Translations under genes and position numbers: made by a program
Origin: Pinus tabuliformis
Taxonomy: Eukaryota; Streptophyta; Pinopsida; Pinales; Pinaceae
Assembly: GCA_031772625.1 (NCBI GenBank)
Contig: CM062814.1
Coordinates: 820,144,757-820,208,756 of the forward strand
Length of the DNA stretch: 64,000 bases
Direction: 5' to 3'
The notes under the pieces: model-generated
Told to the model about the DNA's origin: nothing
Database searches by the model: none
Seen by the model: the letters and a program-made list of their open reading frames with translations, nothing else
In this document: positions 20,564-32,795 of the stretch, one piece after another
Position numbering within the stretch: position 1 is the first letter of the stretch
Layout of the letters: every line of letters starts with the position of its first letter

Positions 20564-22863
20564 TGTTGATTTTTGTGTAGCTCGGGAGGTACTCCAAGCC
20601 CTAGTGTTTGGAGGGAAAAGTGCCACAAGTAGGCTTGGAACCCAAGCATGGGGTTTTGCACCCATCGAGATTTGGGCTAAAACCATGATGAATTTGAGCA
20701 CAGGAAAATTTGAGGCGATAGAGCTTGGCATGTCAATTCCAAAAATTCAAAGATCCCTCAAATCAAAGCTCTACAACTTGAGATACAAATTTTTGAAGTT
20801 GACAATTAATTATGGATAGTCAAGTCATGTAGGCTGGGTCCAAGAGACATGTCTCTTCAACAAATTCATGGAGCTCTTCTAAAGTGTATAAATAGAAGGT
20901 GTTGTGATTCGTTTTTACTCATCCAAGTGCATTCATCTCTTGTGTAAACACATCTAAGGTAGCGTAGAAGAGGAGGACAAGATGTGGAGGAGAAAAGGGT
21001 TGGGTTTTGACATGATTTTTCTTCCATTGTAGGTCCGAGTTACCTAAGGAGAAGCTACAGGGAAAAGTCAAGTGTTGAAAGGTTATTTGTGACAGTTTTT
21101 GTATGAGTTGTCTCTCCAAAAGAGGCCACAACTCTAGATGTGCCTTATAGGAAGGCCGCAGGCCTAAAAACACATGTACATGAAGCCTTAACACTACTAT
21201 AAGGATTACAGGGAGGTCACAGGTGTACAGGGGTGTTTAAAGGACTGTTTGGGAGTTGGTTTTAACCCAGAATTATAGCCTTGCATTGGGAGACCTCTAT
21301 GAAAGGAAGCCACATTATTTGAGGACTGTTTCAGTGGATTTAATTGGGTTGTTGCAGCGTGCAAGGTTCCCTAACCAAGAACATTCAAGAACAACAATAT
21401 ACAACAACACTTTATGATATGAAATATGAATGATTGATGTGTTTTGTGTAGGATTGAATTCTGGAGCATCGATCCTAGTGTAAGACAATTCTGGGCTGGT
21501 TTATGTGCAATTTTTTGGTGTGGGTTTGTCTCGGAATTGTAGGCAGCGAACCCCTATATGGTTGTAAAGAGGGAAGAAGTTGTAGTGGTTGTTGGAGGAG
21601 CCAAAACAACCTCAGACTTGTCCCAAGGTGGCAACAAAGGGAGCATCTTACATTGAGAAGAAAACCACAACTAGAGGTAAGGATATAGGGCTGATATGGA
21701 CTGATATTAACCCTAGCTAGATTGCATTCTTAGCAACAGTAACACATCAGCTCATGAGATATATTTCCTAGGTGAGGACATGATTGGTGCCAAGATTTGT
21801 GCAATAGCTCCTCTATTGCAAAGCAAAGGGAAGATTGGTGGAGTCTGTGGGCAGACATGTGTAAGGGTATCCTAGGTGTGGGGATGCCCTAACTAGGTGC
21901 AGATGCTACAGCATGGACTTGGTATCTCGTGGACTGTTGGAGGGCAGTGTGAGAGAAGACAAAGTGTGTATTTGATTGGGCACTTATGGTATGTTGGAGG
22001 ACATCGTGATAGTGTCCAAGTTGGAGCCCGGTGAGCAACACCTTGATGGACAAAGGTGGCTACAAGAAGAGGCAGTTTATGAGCTCAAGGGTCTGATCAA
22101 CCAGGATCATTTTGTGGAGCCCGAGACTTGTGTGTGAAGAAGAACGTCTACAACAGAATATGGGCAGTCCTCCTAGCCCTTTTTCATTGTAGGAGATGGA
22201 CATCTTGCAGTGATAGGTGGTAGCCCTCCATGCCCTATGTTGGTCTTCATCGGAGCAGCGTAGGAAGGCCATAGTGGGCGGAAGTCCTTGAGTAGCTAAG
22301 GAGCAACAATGGGAAGATTGAGAGTTGTTCACAAGTGGAGCTATGAAAAAATCGACAGGAATCACGATGTGTTGTGGCCTTGATGGAAAAAGGCACGAAT
22401 AGAGAATATATTGGATAGTCGAGATTCAGTGGCCAAATGGACTTGGAGCATTGATAGAGGCATGAGTTGCAGATTGGGAGCCACAGGACTGGGTAGGTAC
22501 AGGGTACAATCGAGAGGAGCTAAGAGAGCATGCGACAACCAAATGGTTAGAGTCTCTTGTTGAGGGCATATTGGTGGTCAATATACTGACACTAAGCCCC
22601 AGTTTGTATTCTTGTACTAGTGGATGTATGAGGGCCATTATCCTTGGTACAAGAGCCCTAGACTATTGTATAATATCAGTTGGATTAATATATCGAAGTT
22701 GGGTTATTATACAAAATTATAAAAAGTTATCTATATTTTGTGCATATGTGATTTACTATTGTTTATATTTCAATATGCGAAGTAGTATCATTGAGATTCT
22801 TGGTTTGGTAGCGTCATAGATTTTAAGATTCTATCCTAGACCCAAGGTCGTGGAAATTCAACA
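20564..22863 (+). repeat. 5' LTR of element A
   Basis: TGTTGATTTTTGTGTAGCTC to GGAAATTCAACA, 2300 bp, aligned over its length with the 3' LTR. It contains the uninterrupted ATTCT target (22828-22832) that in the 3' LTR is split by the solo LTR S. Confidence 0.88.
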
Positions 22864-23506
22864 TGGTATCAAAGTGTATCTGAGCTACTTTGAGGGACAA
22901 TGAATCAGAGTGTGCACAACAATGCAAATCAAAGGGAGTTGTGGGTGTCTGGATCATGGAGCAGAGGATTTAGCTGAAGACATGGAGATATGGTCTCGAT
23001 AGACTACATGAGGAGATGGGCTAGGAGTTCTGGTGGATCGATGGTGAACCTGGTGCACTTCAATACGTTGTGTGGCGATTTGTAGATCATGGACTTCCTA
23101 TGTATTGTCATGGATGGTTGGGACAACTCGAGGGTTTCTTTGGCATGGAAGAGATCAGGTTGATTGAGATGACTTCGTGTCATGGACTTCAGGTTAGCAG
23201 GCTAGAGTCTTCATCATATCGTGATGTTGCATATCAGAGATTGGTGGGATTTGCACGAGTGGTATTTAATCAAGGAGGATAAGTGTTTGTAGGACTAAGA
23301 AAATGGAGATCATGTAGGCTCAGAGGGAGCAGCCCTATGGAGGTCTGGGATCTTCAAGTTCAAATGTGATGAGGTAGAGGCACTACTGAGATTGTCAGAT
23401 TCATTCTACAGGGGATGCTATAATGATGGATGCCAGATGGGCTAGTGTCGTCGGATGATAATGGTTACTTCCTAGTCTTGGAAGTACCTCCCTCACTAAG
23501 AGAGAG
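22864..23506 (+). other. non-coding interior of element A
   Basis: It opens with the primer-binding site TGGTATCAAAGTGTATC (22864) and closes with the purine tract AAGAGAGAG (about 23498-23506). The longest frame (23070-23282) has no recognisable motif. No gag or pol trace is visible. Confidence 0.8.
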
Positions 23507-26331
23507 TGCTTATTTTTGTGTAGCTTGGGAGGTACTCCAAGCCCTAATGTTCGAGGTTTGGAGGGAAAAGTGCCACAAGTAGGCTTGTGGGCCTGTAACC
23601 CAAGCATGAGGTTTTGCACCCATCAGGATTTGGGCCAAAACCATGTTGAATTTGAGCATGGGAAAATTTGAGGTGATAGAGCTTGGCGTGTCGATTCCAA
23701 TGCTTCGAAGATCACTCAAATTGAAGCTCTAGAAACTTGATATACAAATTTTTGAAGTTGAAAACGAATTATCGATAGTCAAGTCATGTATCCTTGGTCC
23801 AAGAGACATGTCTCTTCAACAAATTCGTGGAGCGCTTCTGAAGTGTATAAATAAAATGTGTTGTGATTCGTTTTTACTCATCCAAGTGCATTCATCTCTT
23901 ATGTAAACACATTTGAGGCAACGTAGAAGAGGAGGACAAGACGTGGAGGAGAAAAGGGCTAGGTTTTGGCATGATTCTTCTTCCACTGTAAGTCCGAGTT
24001 ACCTCAGGAGAAGCCATAGGGAAAAGACAAGTGCTGGAAGGTTATTTGTGATGAATTTTATATGAGTTGTCTCTCCAAAGGAGGTTTCAGCTCTCGCTGT
24101 GCCTTATAGGAAAGCCACAGGCCTAAAAACACATGTACATGAAGCCTTAATGATGTTTTAGGGGTTATAGGGAAGTCGCAAGTGTACAGGGGTGTTTAAA
24201 GGACTGTTTGGGGGTTGGTTCTAGCCCAAACCTATAGCCTTGCTTTGGTAGACCTCTATGAAAGGAAGCCACAATATTTGAGGACTGTTTGGGTGCATTT
24301 AATTGGGCTATTGCAGCGTGCAAGGTGCCTTAACCAGGAACATTCAAGAACAACAGTCTACAACAACACTTTATGATATGAAATATGAATGATTGATGTG
24401 TTTTGTGTAGGATTGAATGTTAGAGGATCGGTCCTAGTGTAGGACAATTCTGGGCTGGTATGTGTGCAAGTTTTTTTGTGTGGATTTATCTCAAAATTGT
24501 AGGGAGAAGACCCTGGTATGATTGCAGAGAGGGAAAAATTTGTAGTGGTTGTTGGAGGAGCCAAAACCACCTCAAACTTGTCCCAAGGTGGCAACAAAGG
24601 GAGCATCTTTCAGTCAGAAGAAAACCACAGCTAGAGGTAAGGATCTAGGGCTGATGTGGACTGATATTAGCCCTAGCCAGATTACAGACTTAGCGGCAGT
24701 AACACATTAGCTCATGAGATAGATGTCCTAGGTGAGGACATGATTGGTGCCCAGATTTGTGCAATAACTCCTCTATTACAGAGCAAAGGGCAGATTGGTG
24801 GAGTCTGTGGGCAAACATGTGTAAGGGTCTCCTAGGTGTGGGGATGCCCTAACTAGGTGCAGATGCTACAACATGGACTTGGTCTCTCGTGGACTATTGG
24901 AGGGCAGTGTGAGAGAAGACAAAGTGTGGATGTGATTGGGCAATTACGGTCTTCTGGAGGACAACGTGATAGTGTCCAAGTTGGAGCCCAGTGAGCAACA
25001 CCTTGATGGACAAAGGTGGCTACAAGAAGAGGCAGTTGATGAGCTCAGGGGTTTGATCAACCAGGATCAGTTTGTGGAGCTCGAGACTTGTGTGTGAAGA
25101 AGGACATCTATAACAGAAGATGGGCAATCCTCCTAACCCTTTTTCATTGTAGGAGATGGACATGTTGTAGTGATAGCTGGTAGCCCTTCGTGCCCTATAT
25201 TGTTCTTCATCAGAGAAACATAGGAAGACCATAATGGGCAGAAGTCCCTGAGTAGTTGAGGAGTAGCAGTGGGAAGATTGAGAGTTGTTCACAAGTGGAG
25301 CTGTGAACAAATCAATAGGAGTCTCAATGTGTTGTGGCCTTGATGGACAAAGGCACAACTAGAGAGTAGATTGGATAGTCAAGATTCAGTGGCTAGATGG
25401 ACTTGGAGCATTGATAGAGGCAGGAGCTACAAATCGAGAGCCGTAGGACTAGGTAGGTATAGGGTATGACCAAGAGGAGCTGAGAGAGCATATGACAACT
25501 AAATGGTCAGAGTATCTTGTTGAGGGCAGATAGGTGGTCGATGTACTGACACCAAGCCCCAGTTTGTATTCTTGTACTAGTGGATGTATGAGGGACATTA
25601 TCCCTGGTATGGGAGCCCTAGACTGTTGTATTATATTAGTTGGATTAATATAATGAAGTTGGGTTATTGTACAAAATTGTAAAAAATTGTCTATTTTTTG
25701 TGCATATGTGATTTATTGCTATTTATATTCCATTGTGCAAAGTAGTATCATTGAGATTTTTGGTTTGGTAGCGTCAGAGATTTTAAGATTCTTGTTGGGT
25801 TGTGTTATATTCTTTCCACGACTAGCCCCAATAGTTAAATAGGGTGGGGGGGGAAGTCCCCCCTTCGTTGCGCTGATGCGCAGCAGGGGGTTTGAGGGGG
25901 GTGGTAGCCCCCTCTAGGGGGTCCGGGGCAGCGCCTAGGGGATTTTTTTTTTGGACCCTATATTAGGTGGGGCGAACCTACCTATGGTTTTGTGCATGGT
26001 TTTGGGTGCGATGGTTTTCGGTCCATGGTATTTTGTAGATCTGGTCAAGGGAATTATGGTTATGTTCTAATCCAAGGTTAATGGATTGGGGTTATGGATG
26101 CTTCGACATGTATATATATATGTATTGTAACATTGAAAGAAACATAATGAAAAATCAATTTGGTAGTCCTGGTTTTGGGATCCAAGGGAAAATCTCTGTG
26201 TATATTTGTTTTATTTGTTATGATCTCACTATTGTTTATTTTATGTGTTTTAGAATTCGTATGCATGTAATTTCTGTACGGGGTTAAAACCTACAATTCT
26301 ATCCTAGACCCAAGGTCGTGGAAATTCAACA
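23507..26331 (+). repeat. 3' LTR of element A, interrupted by solo LTR S
   Basis: It starts TGCTTATTTTTGTGTAGC (TG retained) and ends AAATTCAACA. Removing S and one ATTCT leaves about 2317 bp, the length expected from the 5' LTR. Confidence 0.88.
25793..26295 (+). mobile_element. solo LTR S (503 bp) with GC-rich block
   Basis: TGTTGGGTTGTG...AAAACCTACA is flanked by ATTCT at 25788-25792 and 26296-26300. The empty site is preserved in the 5' LTR of element A. No interior is present, so it is best read as a solo LTR left by LTR-LTR recombination, or a small terminal-repeat element. A related copy lies on the minus strand at about 53122-53620. Residues 25845-25940 form a strongly G/C-run-rich block. 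Confidence 0.85.
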
Positions 26332-26424
26332 CTTCCCACTAGATATCCACTTTTCCCTTGAGATTGAATATAGGTATCTTGACTTTCATGTTCTTTGAAT
26401 AATCATGCAGTATGAAGAACTTCT
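26332..26424 (-). pseudogene. gag: gag of element D, middle fragment between A and B
   Basis: On the minus strand it reads FFILHDYSKNMKVKIPIFN then LKGKVDI, a conserved stretch of the gypsy capsid. The WWEDVK-like continuation is broken by element A; the other side is broken by element B, whose CTTCT duplication falls within the codons. The last five bases are the target-site copy of B. Confidence 0.85.
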
Positions 26425-27464
26425 TGTTGAAAATAGCAACAAGAAATGCTAAAAATAGCACTACTATAAATAGCAGTTCAGTCAGTGTTGATCTTAGTAA
26501 CAATGGATGGAAAAATGGAAGTGCTAAAACTATCATTCTATAAATAGCATTTCGGGATACCTTCCTATTTTAGTTTGTCCCTAAACTAAAATAGTGAACG
26601 AAAATTCGAATTTGATCTTAGCAGCTGTTTGTAAAATAATTAATTAATTCAACTTGAGTTAATTAGTTAAGGAAAATCAAACATGAAGTCTATGTGGGGA
26701 CATGCAACAGTTTCTCCATTAATTGAGGAATTTATCCATCAGTTAAAGAGATAAGGATGAGTTGTAATTAGTTGGCTCAGTTAACTGAGTCAAGTCTAGT
26801 TAGATTAATTCAAACAGTTTGTTGAATTAATGTAAGTTTAGTTAGTTAATGCTTGCATGCATATAACTATTGCACTTCAAATAACTGAGTATTCTCTCAT
26901 AAATAACTCATGCATGTCAGTTTAGACAGAGACCCATTTGAGATTAGATGGAGGGGCAGTGTACTATCAGTTGCTAGAATATTCCATTGTGAATATTCCT
27001 TGCATGCAGAAGGAATTATTTCCTTGAGGATTGTGAAGTTACTTCTTTAGGTTAGTGAGTGTGATGAGGCCAATTCACACATGTGGCTTCACTGGACCCC
27101 AAGAAAAAATGCGCAAGGAAATAGGAGGCTTGGAGGGTTTGAGGAGCACATATACTATGTCTATTCAGTCTGTGAGCCATATTGTTTGATTGCAAAGAGA
27201 GGAAGATAGCTTGAGAGCTTATTATTTTGTAACTTGAACAAGATTTCCACTTGTATGATAATACAGAGATTAGGCTTTTAGGTTGAGGCTTTCCTCGGGT
27301 TATTTCTTCTGTGTTATGTGTGATAGATTTCTTATTCTTAATTATATGTGTTCTCTTGATCTTGCTCAATTCGATTAAGCTTCCGCAAAGTGTTGTAGAA
27401 GTAGATCTTGTATTGTGTTTTAGTATATTGCATAATCTGTTGATCTACAGTGGGAATTTCTACA
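26425..27464 (+). repeat. 5' LTR of element B
   Basis: 1040 bp, TGTTGAAAATAGCAACAAG to GGGAATTTCTACA, closely matching 32796-33852. The next bases TGGTATTGGAG are the primer-binding site. Minus-strand frames found in both LTRs are incidental. Confidence 0.9.
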
Positions 27465-27577
27465 TGGTATTGGAGAAAAGGTGATCAAGGCTAAGAACAG
27501 TATACAGGAAGGAGAAGTTCAAAGTTTGTGGTTCCTAAATATAGAAATCGAGTTCTTATCACATCTCAATTTCACCT

Positions 27578-30500
27578 ATGGCGTTTAGTGGTTTAAGACT
27601 CGAGTATGCCCTTGATGGCAGCTCGAGTTATATAGCCTGGAAGGATCACATGGAGGCAGTATTAGAGGATAACGGTCTAAAGGACTTCATTGATCAAGAA
27701 GTCCCCAACCCGACTGATGCTACTCAACTTGTAGAATGGAAGAAATGTGTGGCTAGAGCAAGGAGAATCCTCCTGGAGGGAGTTCAAGACCACATTGTCT
27801 CGAGCCTCCATGGGAAGGAGACACCATTTTTGATGTGGAAAACATTGAAAGATTTATATCAGAAGAACAACAATCAGAGGAGGCTGGCGCTAAAAGACAA
27901 GCTTCGTAAGATCAAGTGTGAAAAGGGCGACACAATCTCTACATATATGAACAAGCTCACCACCTGCAGGGATGAGCTTGGAAGTGTAGGGATCATGACC
28001 GTTGATGATGACATGGTGAGTCTTGCACTCCTCGGTCTTCCTAAGAGCTGGCATAACTACCAAGACTCGGTTAATGGAAGAGAAAAATTGCTAGATTGGG
28101 AACAAATTTGGTTGGATCTGATGCAGGAGGAAATAAGAAGAAGCACCATAGATGGATCCTCATCGAAGTAAGATGATGAGGAAAATCTAGCCTTAGCGAG
28201 TAAGGCAAGGAAAGGGAAAGCGAAGGTGTCCCATTCCAAATCCGGTTCTTCCCATGGTGGGAAGAAGATTGACAAATCGAAAGTGCGATGCTTTCGTTGT
28301 CATGAAGTGGGCCATTATGCTACGAATTGTCCACAGAAGAAATCCAAGAAGGGTTCCTTGAAGGTATCTAATGGTGAGGCATTGGCCTCACAGTTTGAGC
28401 TGGATTTCTCGCTTATCGCATGCGTGGTTTCATCCATGGTGGGATGTGTGTGGTACCTGGATAGTGGAGCTTCATTCCACATGTCAGGTGACAAGAATCT
28501 TTTCAGTACCTTGGAGGAGAAGGATCTCCAGATGTGAATTGAGATGGGCGATGATGGAAAGTACCGTGTTTCAAGTGAAGGTACGGTTGTGTTTTAGAGG
28601 GAGCATGGAGCTCCCCTCACCCTGACTGATGTAAAGTATGTACTAAGTCTGAAGAAGAATCTTGTGTTTGTCGCTATGCTAGAAGATAAAGGCTATGATG
28701 TAGTCTTTAGTCAAGGAAAGGTATTCCTGAGGCATATCGATACTGGACAAACAAAGCGAATAGGGGTTCGAGTCAAGAATCTCTACAAGCTAGAGGTAGA
28801 CGACTATGCTGCTTTGAGTTCCAAAGCTGAGATGGTGCAGAGCCAAGATATTGGCGAGCTATGGCATAGAAGACTGGGCCACTTGCACCATGGAGCCCTG
28901 AAGATCATGCAGTAGATTTCTACCGGATTGCCCAAGGGAAAACTTGAGCAGACGACTACATGCAAAGGTTGTACTTTGGGTAAGTATGCTAAATATTCAT
29001 TTCTAGATTGGAATAGTAGAGCTGGAGCAATCCTGGAGTGAGTTCACTCAGATGTTTGTGGACCATTCTCTACATCCTCCACCGCTAAACAAAGGTACTA
29101 TGTTATTTTTATTGATGATTTTTCTCGTAGATGCTGGAACTACTTTATGCAAAAGAAGGATTAGACCTTATTGAGGTTTTGTGAGTTTAAAGCCTTGGTA
29201 GAGAAAGAATCTGGAAAGAAAATAAAAGCCTTGCATAGCGACAATGGTGGAGAGTATGTCTCCCAACAGTTTAAAGAATTCTGCGCTGCAGAAGGTATTA
29301 AACAGGAATTGACAGCACCCCATAACCCACAGCAGAATGGGGTGGCCGAAAGGAAGAACAGATCAATTGTGGGAGTAGCTCAAGCGATGTTGCATGACCA
29401 AAGCCTACCACTACATTTATGGGCTGAGGCATGCAATATAGCAGTATACTTGCAGAACAGAAGCCCGCACCGTATACTGGGAATGAAGACACCTATGGAG
29501 GCCTATTCTGGGAAGCGACCTGATGTAAGTCACTTCCAAATCTTTGGATCATCAGTTTACTGTCATGTGACCAAAGATGCCAGGAAGAAGCTAGACCCAA
29601 CAGTTGAGTTGGGAATACTTGTGGGGTACACGGATACACCCCACAACTATCAGGTGTACCTGCCTTCCACTCAGAGGACTGTGGTATGCAGGGATCTGAA
29701 GTTCAACGAGCAGAAAGCCATGCGCTTATCACCTGAGAGGGAGCTTGAGTTGCATGCAGATGAGGAAACTTCAGTTCCTAAGGAGGAGGAGCCTCAGATT
29801 GATGTGGAGCATCAGCATGCAGAGGATCTGGGAGTGGATACATCCACTCATGTTGAGGCTTCCAGAGATGGGTGGAAAAGGTCAAGGGAAGCTGACAGGT
29901 TGATGCTGGATGCACGGGAGAATGTGGGACAACCATCTTCTCAACACAAACAGAGGAGGTCACCCGAGCGATACACTGGGTACATGACCCTGGTTGGGGA
30001 GTGTGTAGATACTGAACCTTCTTCATTCGAGGAGGCAGTGCAACAACTAGTCTGGGTTGATGCAATGGTAGAGGAGTACGACTCTATCATTTAGAACAGT
30101 GTGTGGGATGTTGTCCCAAGGCCTCAGGGCAAGTCAGTGGTGAGTTCCAAATGGCTTTACAAGGTAAAGCAGACAGCTGATGGTAGTGTTGAGAAATATA
30201 AGGCAAGGTTTGTTGCCTGGGATTTCGCATAGGTTGAGGGGATCGACTACGATGAGACTTTTGCTCCCGTAGCAAGGTACTCATCAATTAGATTGATATT
30301 GGCACTATCATCTTAGATGGGGTGGAAGATCCACCAAATGGATGTGAAGACAACATTCCTCAATGGGAAGATTGAGGAGGAGGTGTACATTGAGCAACCA
30401 AAAGGTTTCGAAACCTTCGATTGTGAGTCACATGTGTGCAGACTCAAGAGGGCTCTTTATGGGCTGAAGCAAGCACCCCGTGCTTGGTACACCAGGATCG

Positions 30501-31362
30501 ACAACTATTTCACCGATTTGGGCTTCACCAAGAGTGAAGCAAATGCGAACTTTTACCACGTCATGGTAGAAGGTAAACCATTGATCATTGTTCTTTATGT
30601 CGATGATCTGATTTTGATAGGTGATGATCGGCTGATATAGTCTTGCAAGGAGGACCTTGCAAGAGAGTTCAAGATGAAGGACATGGGCCTTATGCACTAC
30701 TTTCTAAGCATGGAGGTGTGGCAGAAAGATGGGGAAGTATTTGTGTCTCAAGGCAAGTACGCCAATGAGATACTTAGGTGCTTTCACATGGAGAAGTGCA
30801 AGCCCATGTAGGCTCCTCTCGCTGGGAATTGGAGGAAGGAGGATGCTACTTCAGGTGAGGTAGTAGTTGCTATTGCTTATCGGCAGCTGGTGGGTTCACT
30901 TATGTATCTAGTGAACACACGACCCGACTTATGCTTTGTGGTGAACCAGCTGAGTCAAGCTATGGTTTAGCCTACCAAGCTGTTTTGGAAGGCAACGAAG
31001 CATGTGCTGAGATACCTCAGAGGCACATCTCAGTTCGGATTGTGGTACAAACGGACAGAGGGAGTGAAGCTTCAGGGCTTCACAGATGTGGATTGGGCAG
31101 GGAGTCCATCAGACCGGAAGAGCACTTCTGGAGGAATCTTCAACCTTGGTTCAACTGCAGTTTCCTAGTACAGCAGGAAATAGAGATCAGTTGCACTTAG
31201 TTTAGTAGAGGTTGAATACATGGCTGCTAGTCAGGCTACATGTGAGGCCATTTGGATGCGAGAGATTCTAGTGGGATTGTTTGGTCAGATGATGGATCCT
31301 ACAGTTATCTACTGCGATTACCAGAGTTGTATCAAACTCTCGGAGAATCTAGTTTCAGTATT
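27578..31362 (+). pseudogene. gag-pol: gag-pol polyprotein of element B (Copia), one frame with 14 in-frame stops
   Basis: Everything from ATG at 27578 to about 31362 lies in one frame. Domains in order: Copia gag (to about 28171; LALLGLPKSWHNY); CCHC knuckle CFRCHEVGHYATNC (28290); protease WYLDSGASFHMSGD (28450); GAG-pre-integrase ELWHRRLGHLHHGALKIM (28857). Then integrase with catalytic D, D, E in HSDVCGPF, LHSDNGGEYV and PQQNGVAERKN (29044-29360), RT with [12 protein letters not shown] (30592), and RNase H (31086-31350; DVDWAGSPSDRKSTSGG, VEYMAASQATCEAIWMRE). The order protease-integrase-RT-RNase H defines Copia. Stops: TAA 28169, TGA 28535, TAG 28595, TAG 28913, TGA 29039, TAG 29162, 30092, 30230, 30314, 30638, 30809, 30968, 31166, 31181. 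No frameshift was found. Inactive. Confidence 0.93.
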
Positions 31363-31775
31363 CACTTTAAAGACACATTTATGTGTAGTGTGTAAATAGA
31401 GTTTCAGAAGGATTTAGTAGGCATACCTTTATAAACAATAACCTGCAACATCATTGAATTTATTTTGTTTGCAACAATCACAGTTGAAATGCATCAACAT
31501 GATGGCACGAGTCAGCGAGAGAGTCAGAATCCATCTTTCCCTTCTCTTATTCATTCTCTTATTTTTGTTTTTCTTCACGTTTTCTTTCTCAAGGTTTTAA
31601 TTCACCATTTGTTTGCACTCTCAGGGTTTTTAGATGTATCCATGATATGAACATGGAGCAATTTCCAGCAAAGCAATATGGCAGCCACTAAAAAGAAAAT
31701 TGTCATATCCTCAGACTATTGTAAATATTTTATTTACCATAGTTAAGAAAAAAAAAATATTATTTGTTGTATAAA

Positions 31776-31827
<52 letters not shown>

Positions 31828-32604
31828 AATTTAATTTTTAATTTTTATTATTTTTTCAGTAAATGGAAATAAAAAGAAAAAAAAATGATTTCCTAGTAAC
31901 AGGGATATCATGTAACTTCTGAGGAGAGAAGTTAAGACATGGATAAAAAAAAAAAATAGTTGCAAACCCTAACCGCCCTTTCCCCCAACCGTGGAATGGT
32001 TTCCAGGAAAAGGAGGGGGAAGAGGGAGAAAAAGGACTGTGCTGTAGAGGACAGGCAGTAGGAAAAAGGGGAGGGGTCTTACCACGTCTGGTGAGGATCA
32101 GATGGTAAGGGCACAGAGCGCGTGCAACTAGCAAAGACGGTAGTCTTTGAGTAAGCTAGGGGGGAGACTGGTCTCGAAAGACAGTCTCAAGGTTAGGTGG
32201 ATGACTAGCTGCAGAGAGCAGTGGTGACCTTATCTAGGAACAGAAAAAGGAAGTGCACTTACAGAAGGCGACACAGGTATGCGGCCCTAACTTGAACCAA
32301 AAGAAAAAGAATGTTTACTTTCCGTAGCTTGCAATTCTTTAGAGTAGTGTGAAAGGGTAAAAAAAAGAAAAGAAAATAGGGAGGTCGGGTAGTTCTCTAT
32401 ATAAAATGTTATCCGGGTAGTAGTGGCAGTACGTTTTCAAGAAGAGGGTCAAACCCAGAACTTCACAGTTAACTGTCTCTGTTTAGACAAATTTCTTCTC
32501 TTAGATTGAAACTAAAACATGCTGGTAATTTGGGCGTTGACAATATTTGGTAAGGGCTATCAAAATGAATTTGTCGTGAAGAATTATACCTCATATAATA
32601 ACCA
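31363..32604. mobile_element. ~1.24-kb non-homologous segment inserted in the RNase H region of B
   Basis: Copia RNase H text breaks after KLSENLVS (…AATCTAGTTTC) and resumes at about 32604 with …AACCAGTTTTCAAGAAGCACATTGA (the KHIDI motif). The two borders look like copies of one ~9-11-bp target. The inserted segment has no recognised coding content. It includes an AT-dinucleotide run (31780-31823) and A-rich and purine-rich patches. No terminal inverted repeats were visible to me, so the element type is undetermined. Confidence 0.55.
31780..31823. repeat. AT dinucleotide microsatellite
   Basis: About 22 TA units within the segment inserted in element B. Confidence 0.95.
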
Positions 32605-32795
32605 GTTTTCAAGAAGCACATTGATATCTGGTATCACCATCTGATTGTGTGGTCAAGAGGATCATGTTGTTGCTATATGTTTCGACCGAGGAACAGGAAG
32701 CAAATTTTTTGACTAAGGCATTGTCAAAATGAAAGTTCGAGTTCCACAGAGACAAGATTGGGGTTACTAATAATCCCTTTCTTGTTGAGAGGGAG
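32605..32795 (+). pseudogene. C-terminal end of RNase H of element B, plus purine tract
   Basis: Fragments match the Copia C-terminus: KHIDIWYHHL, then EEQEANFLTKALSK and a tail FEFHRDKIGVTNNPFLVEREC, with frame breaks. GAGAGGGAG directly precedes the 3' LTR. Confidence 0.75.

Larger units (their letters stand above)
20564..26331 (+). mobile_element. element A: non-autonomous LTR retrotransposon with 2.3-kb LTRs
   Basis: Termini are TGTTGATTTT...ATTCAACA, flanked by the perfect 5-bp duplication CTTCC (20559-20563 and 26332-26336). The LTRs are 20564-22863 and 23507-26331, the latter enlarged by a 503-bp solo LTR. The interior is only 643 bp, with a primer-binding site, a purine tract and no recognisable coding sequence. 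It must have been mobilised in trans. It lies inside the gag of element D. Confidence 0.9.

Noticed and set aside
22060-22365. 101-codon minus-strand frame with a similar 112-codon frame at 25020-25358
   Set aside because: Both lie in the two LTRs of element A, so the similarity is explained by LTR duplication. No motif and no start context.
27052-27369. 105-codon minus-strand frame, partly repeated at 33557-33757
   Set aside because: Again a pair in the two LTRs of element B; not an independent gene.
31780-31823. Long AT run as a possible origin or promoter
   Set aside because: A plain dinucleotide microsatellite with no other supporting signal.
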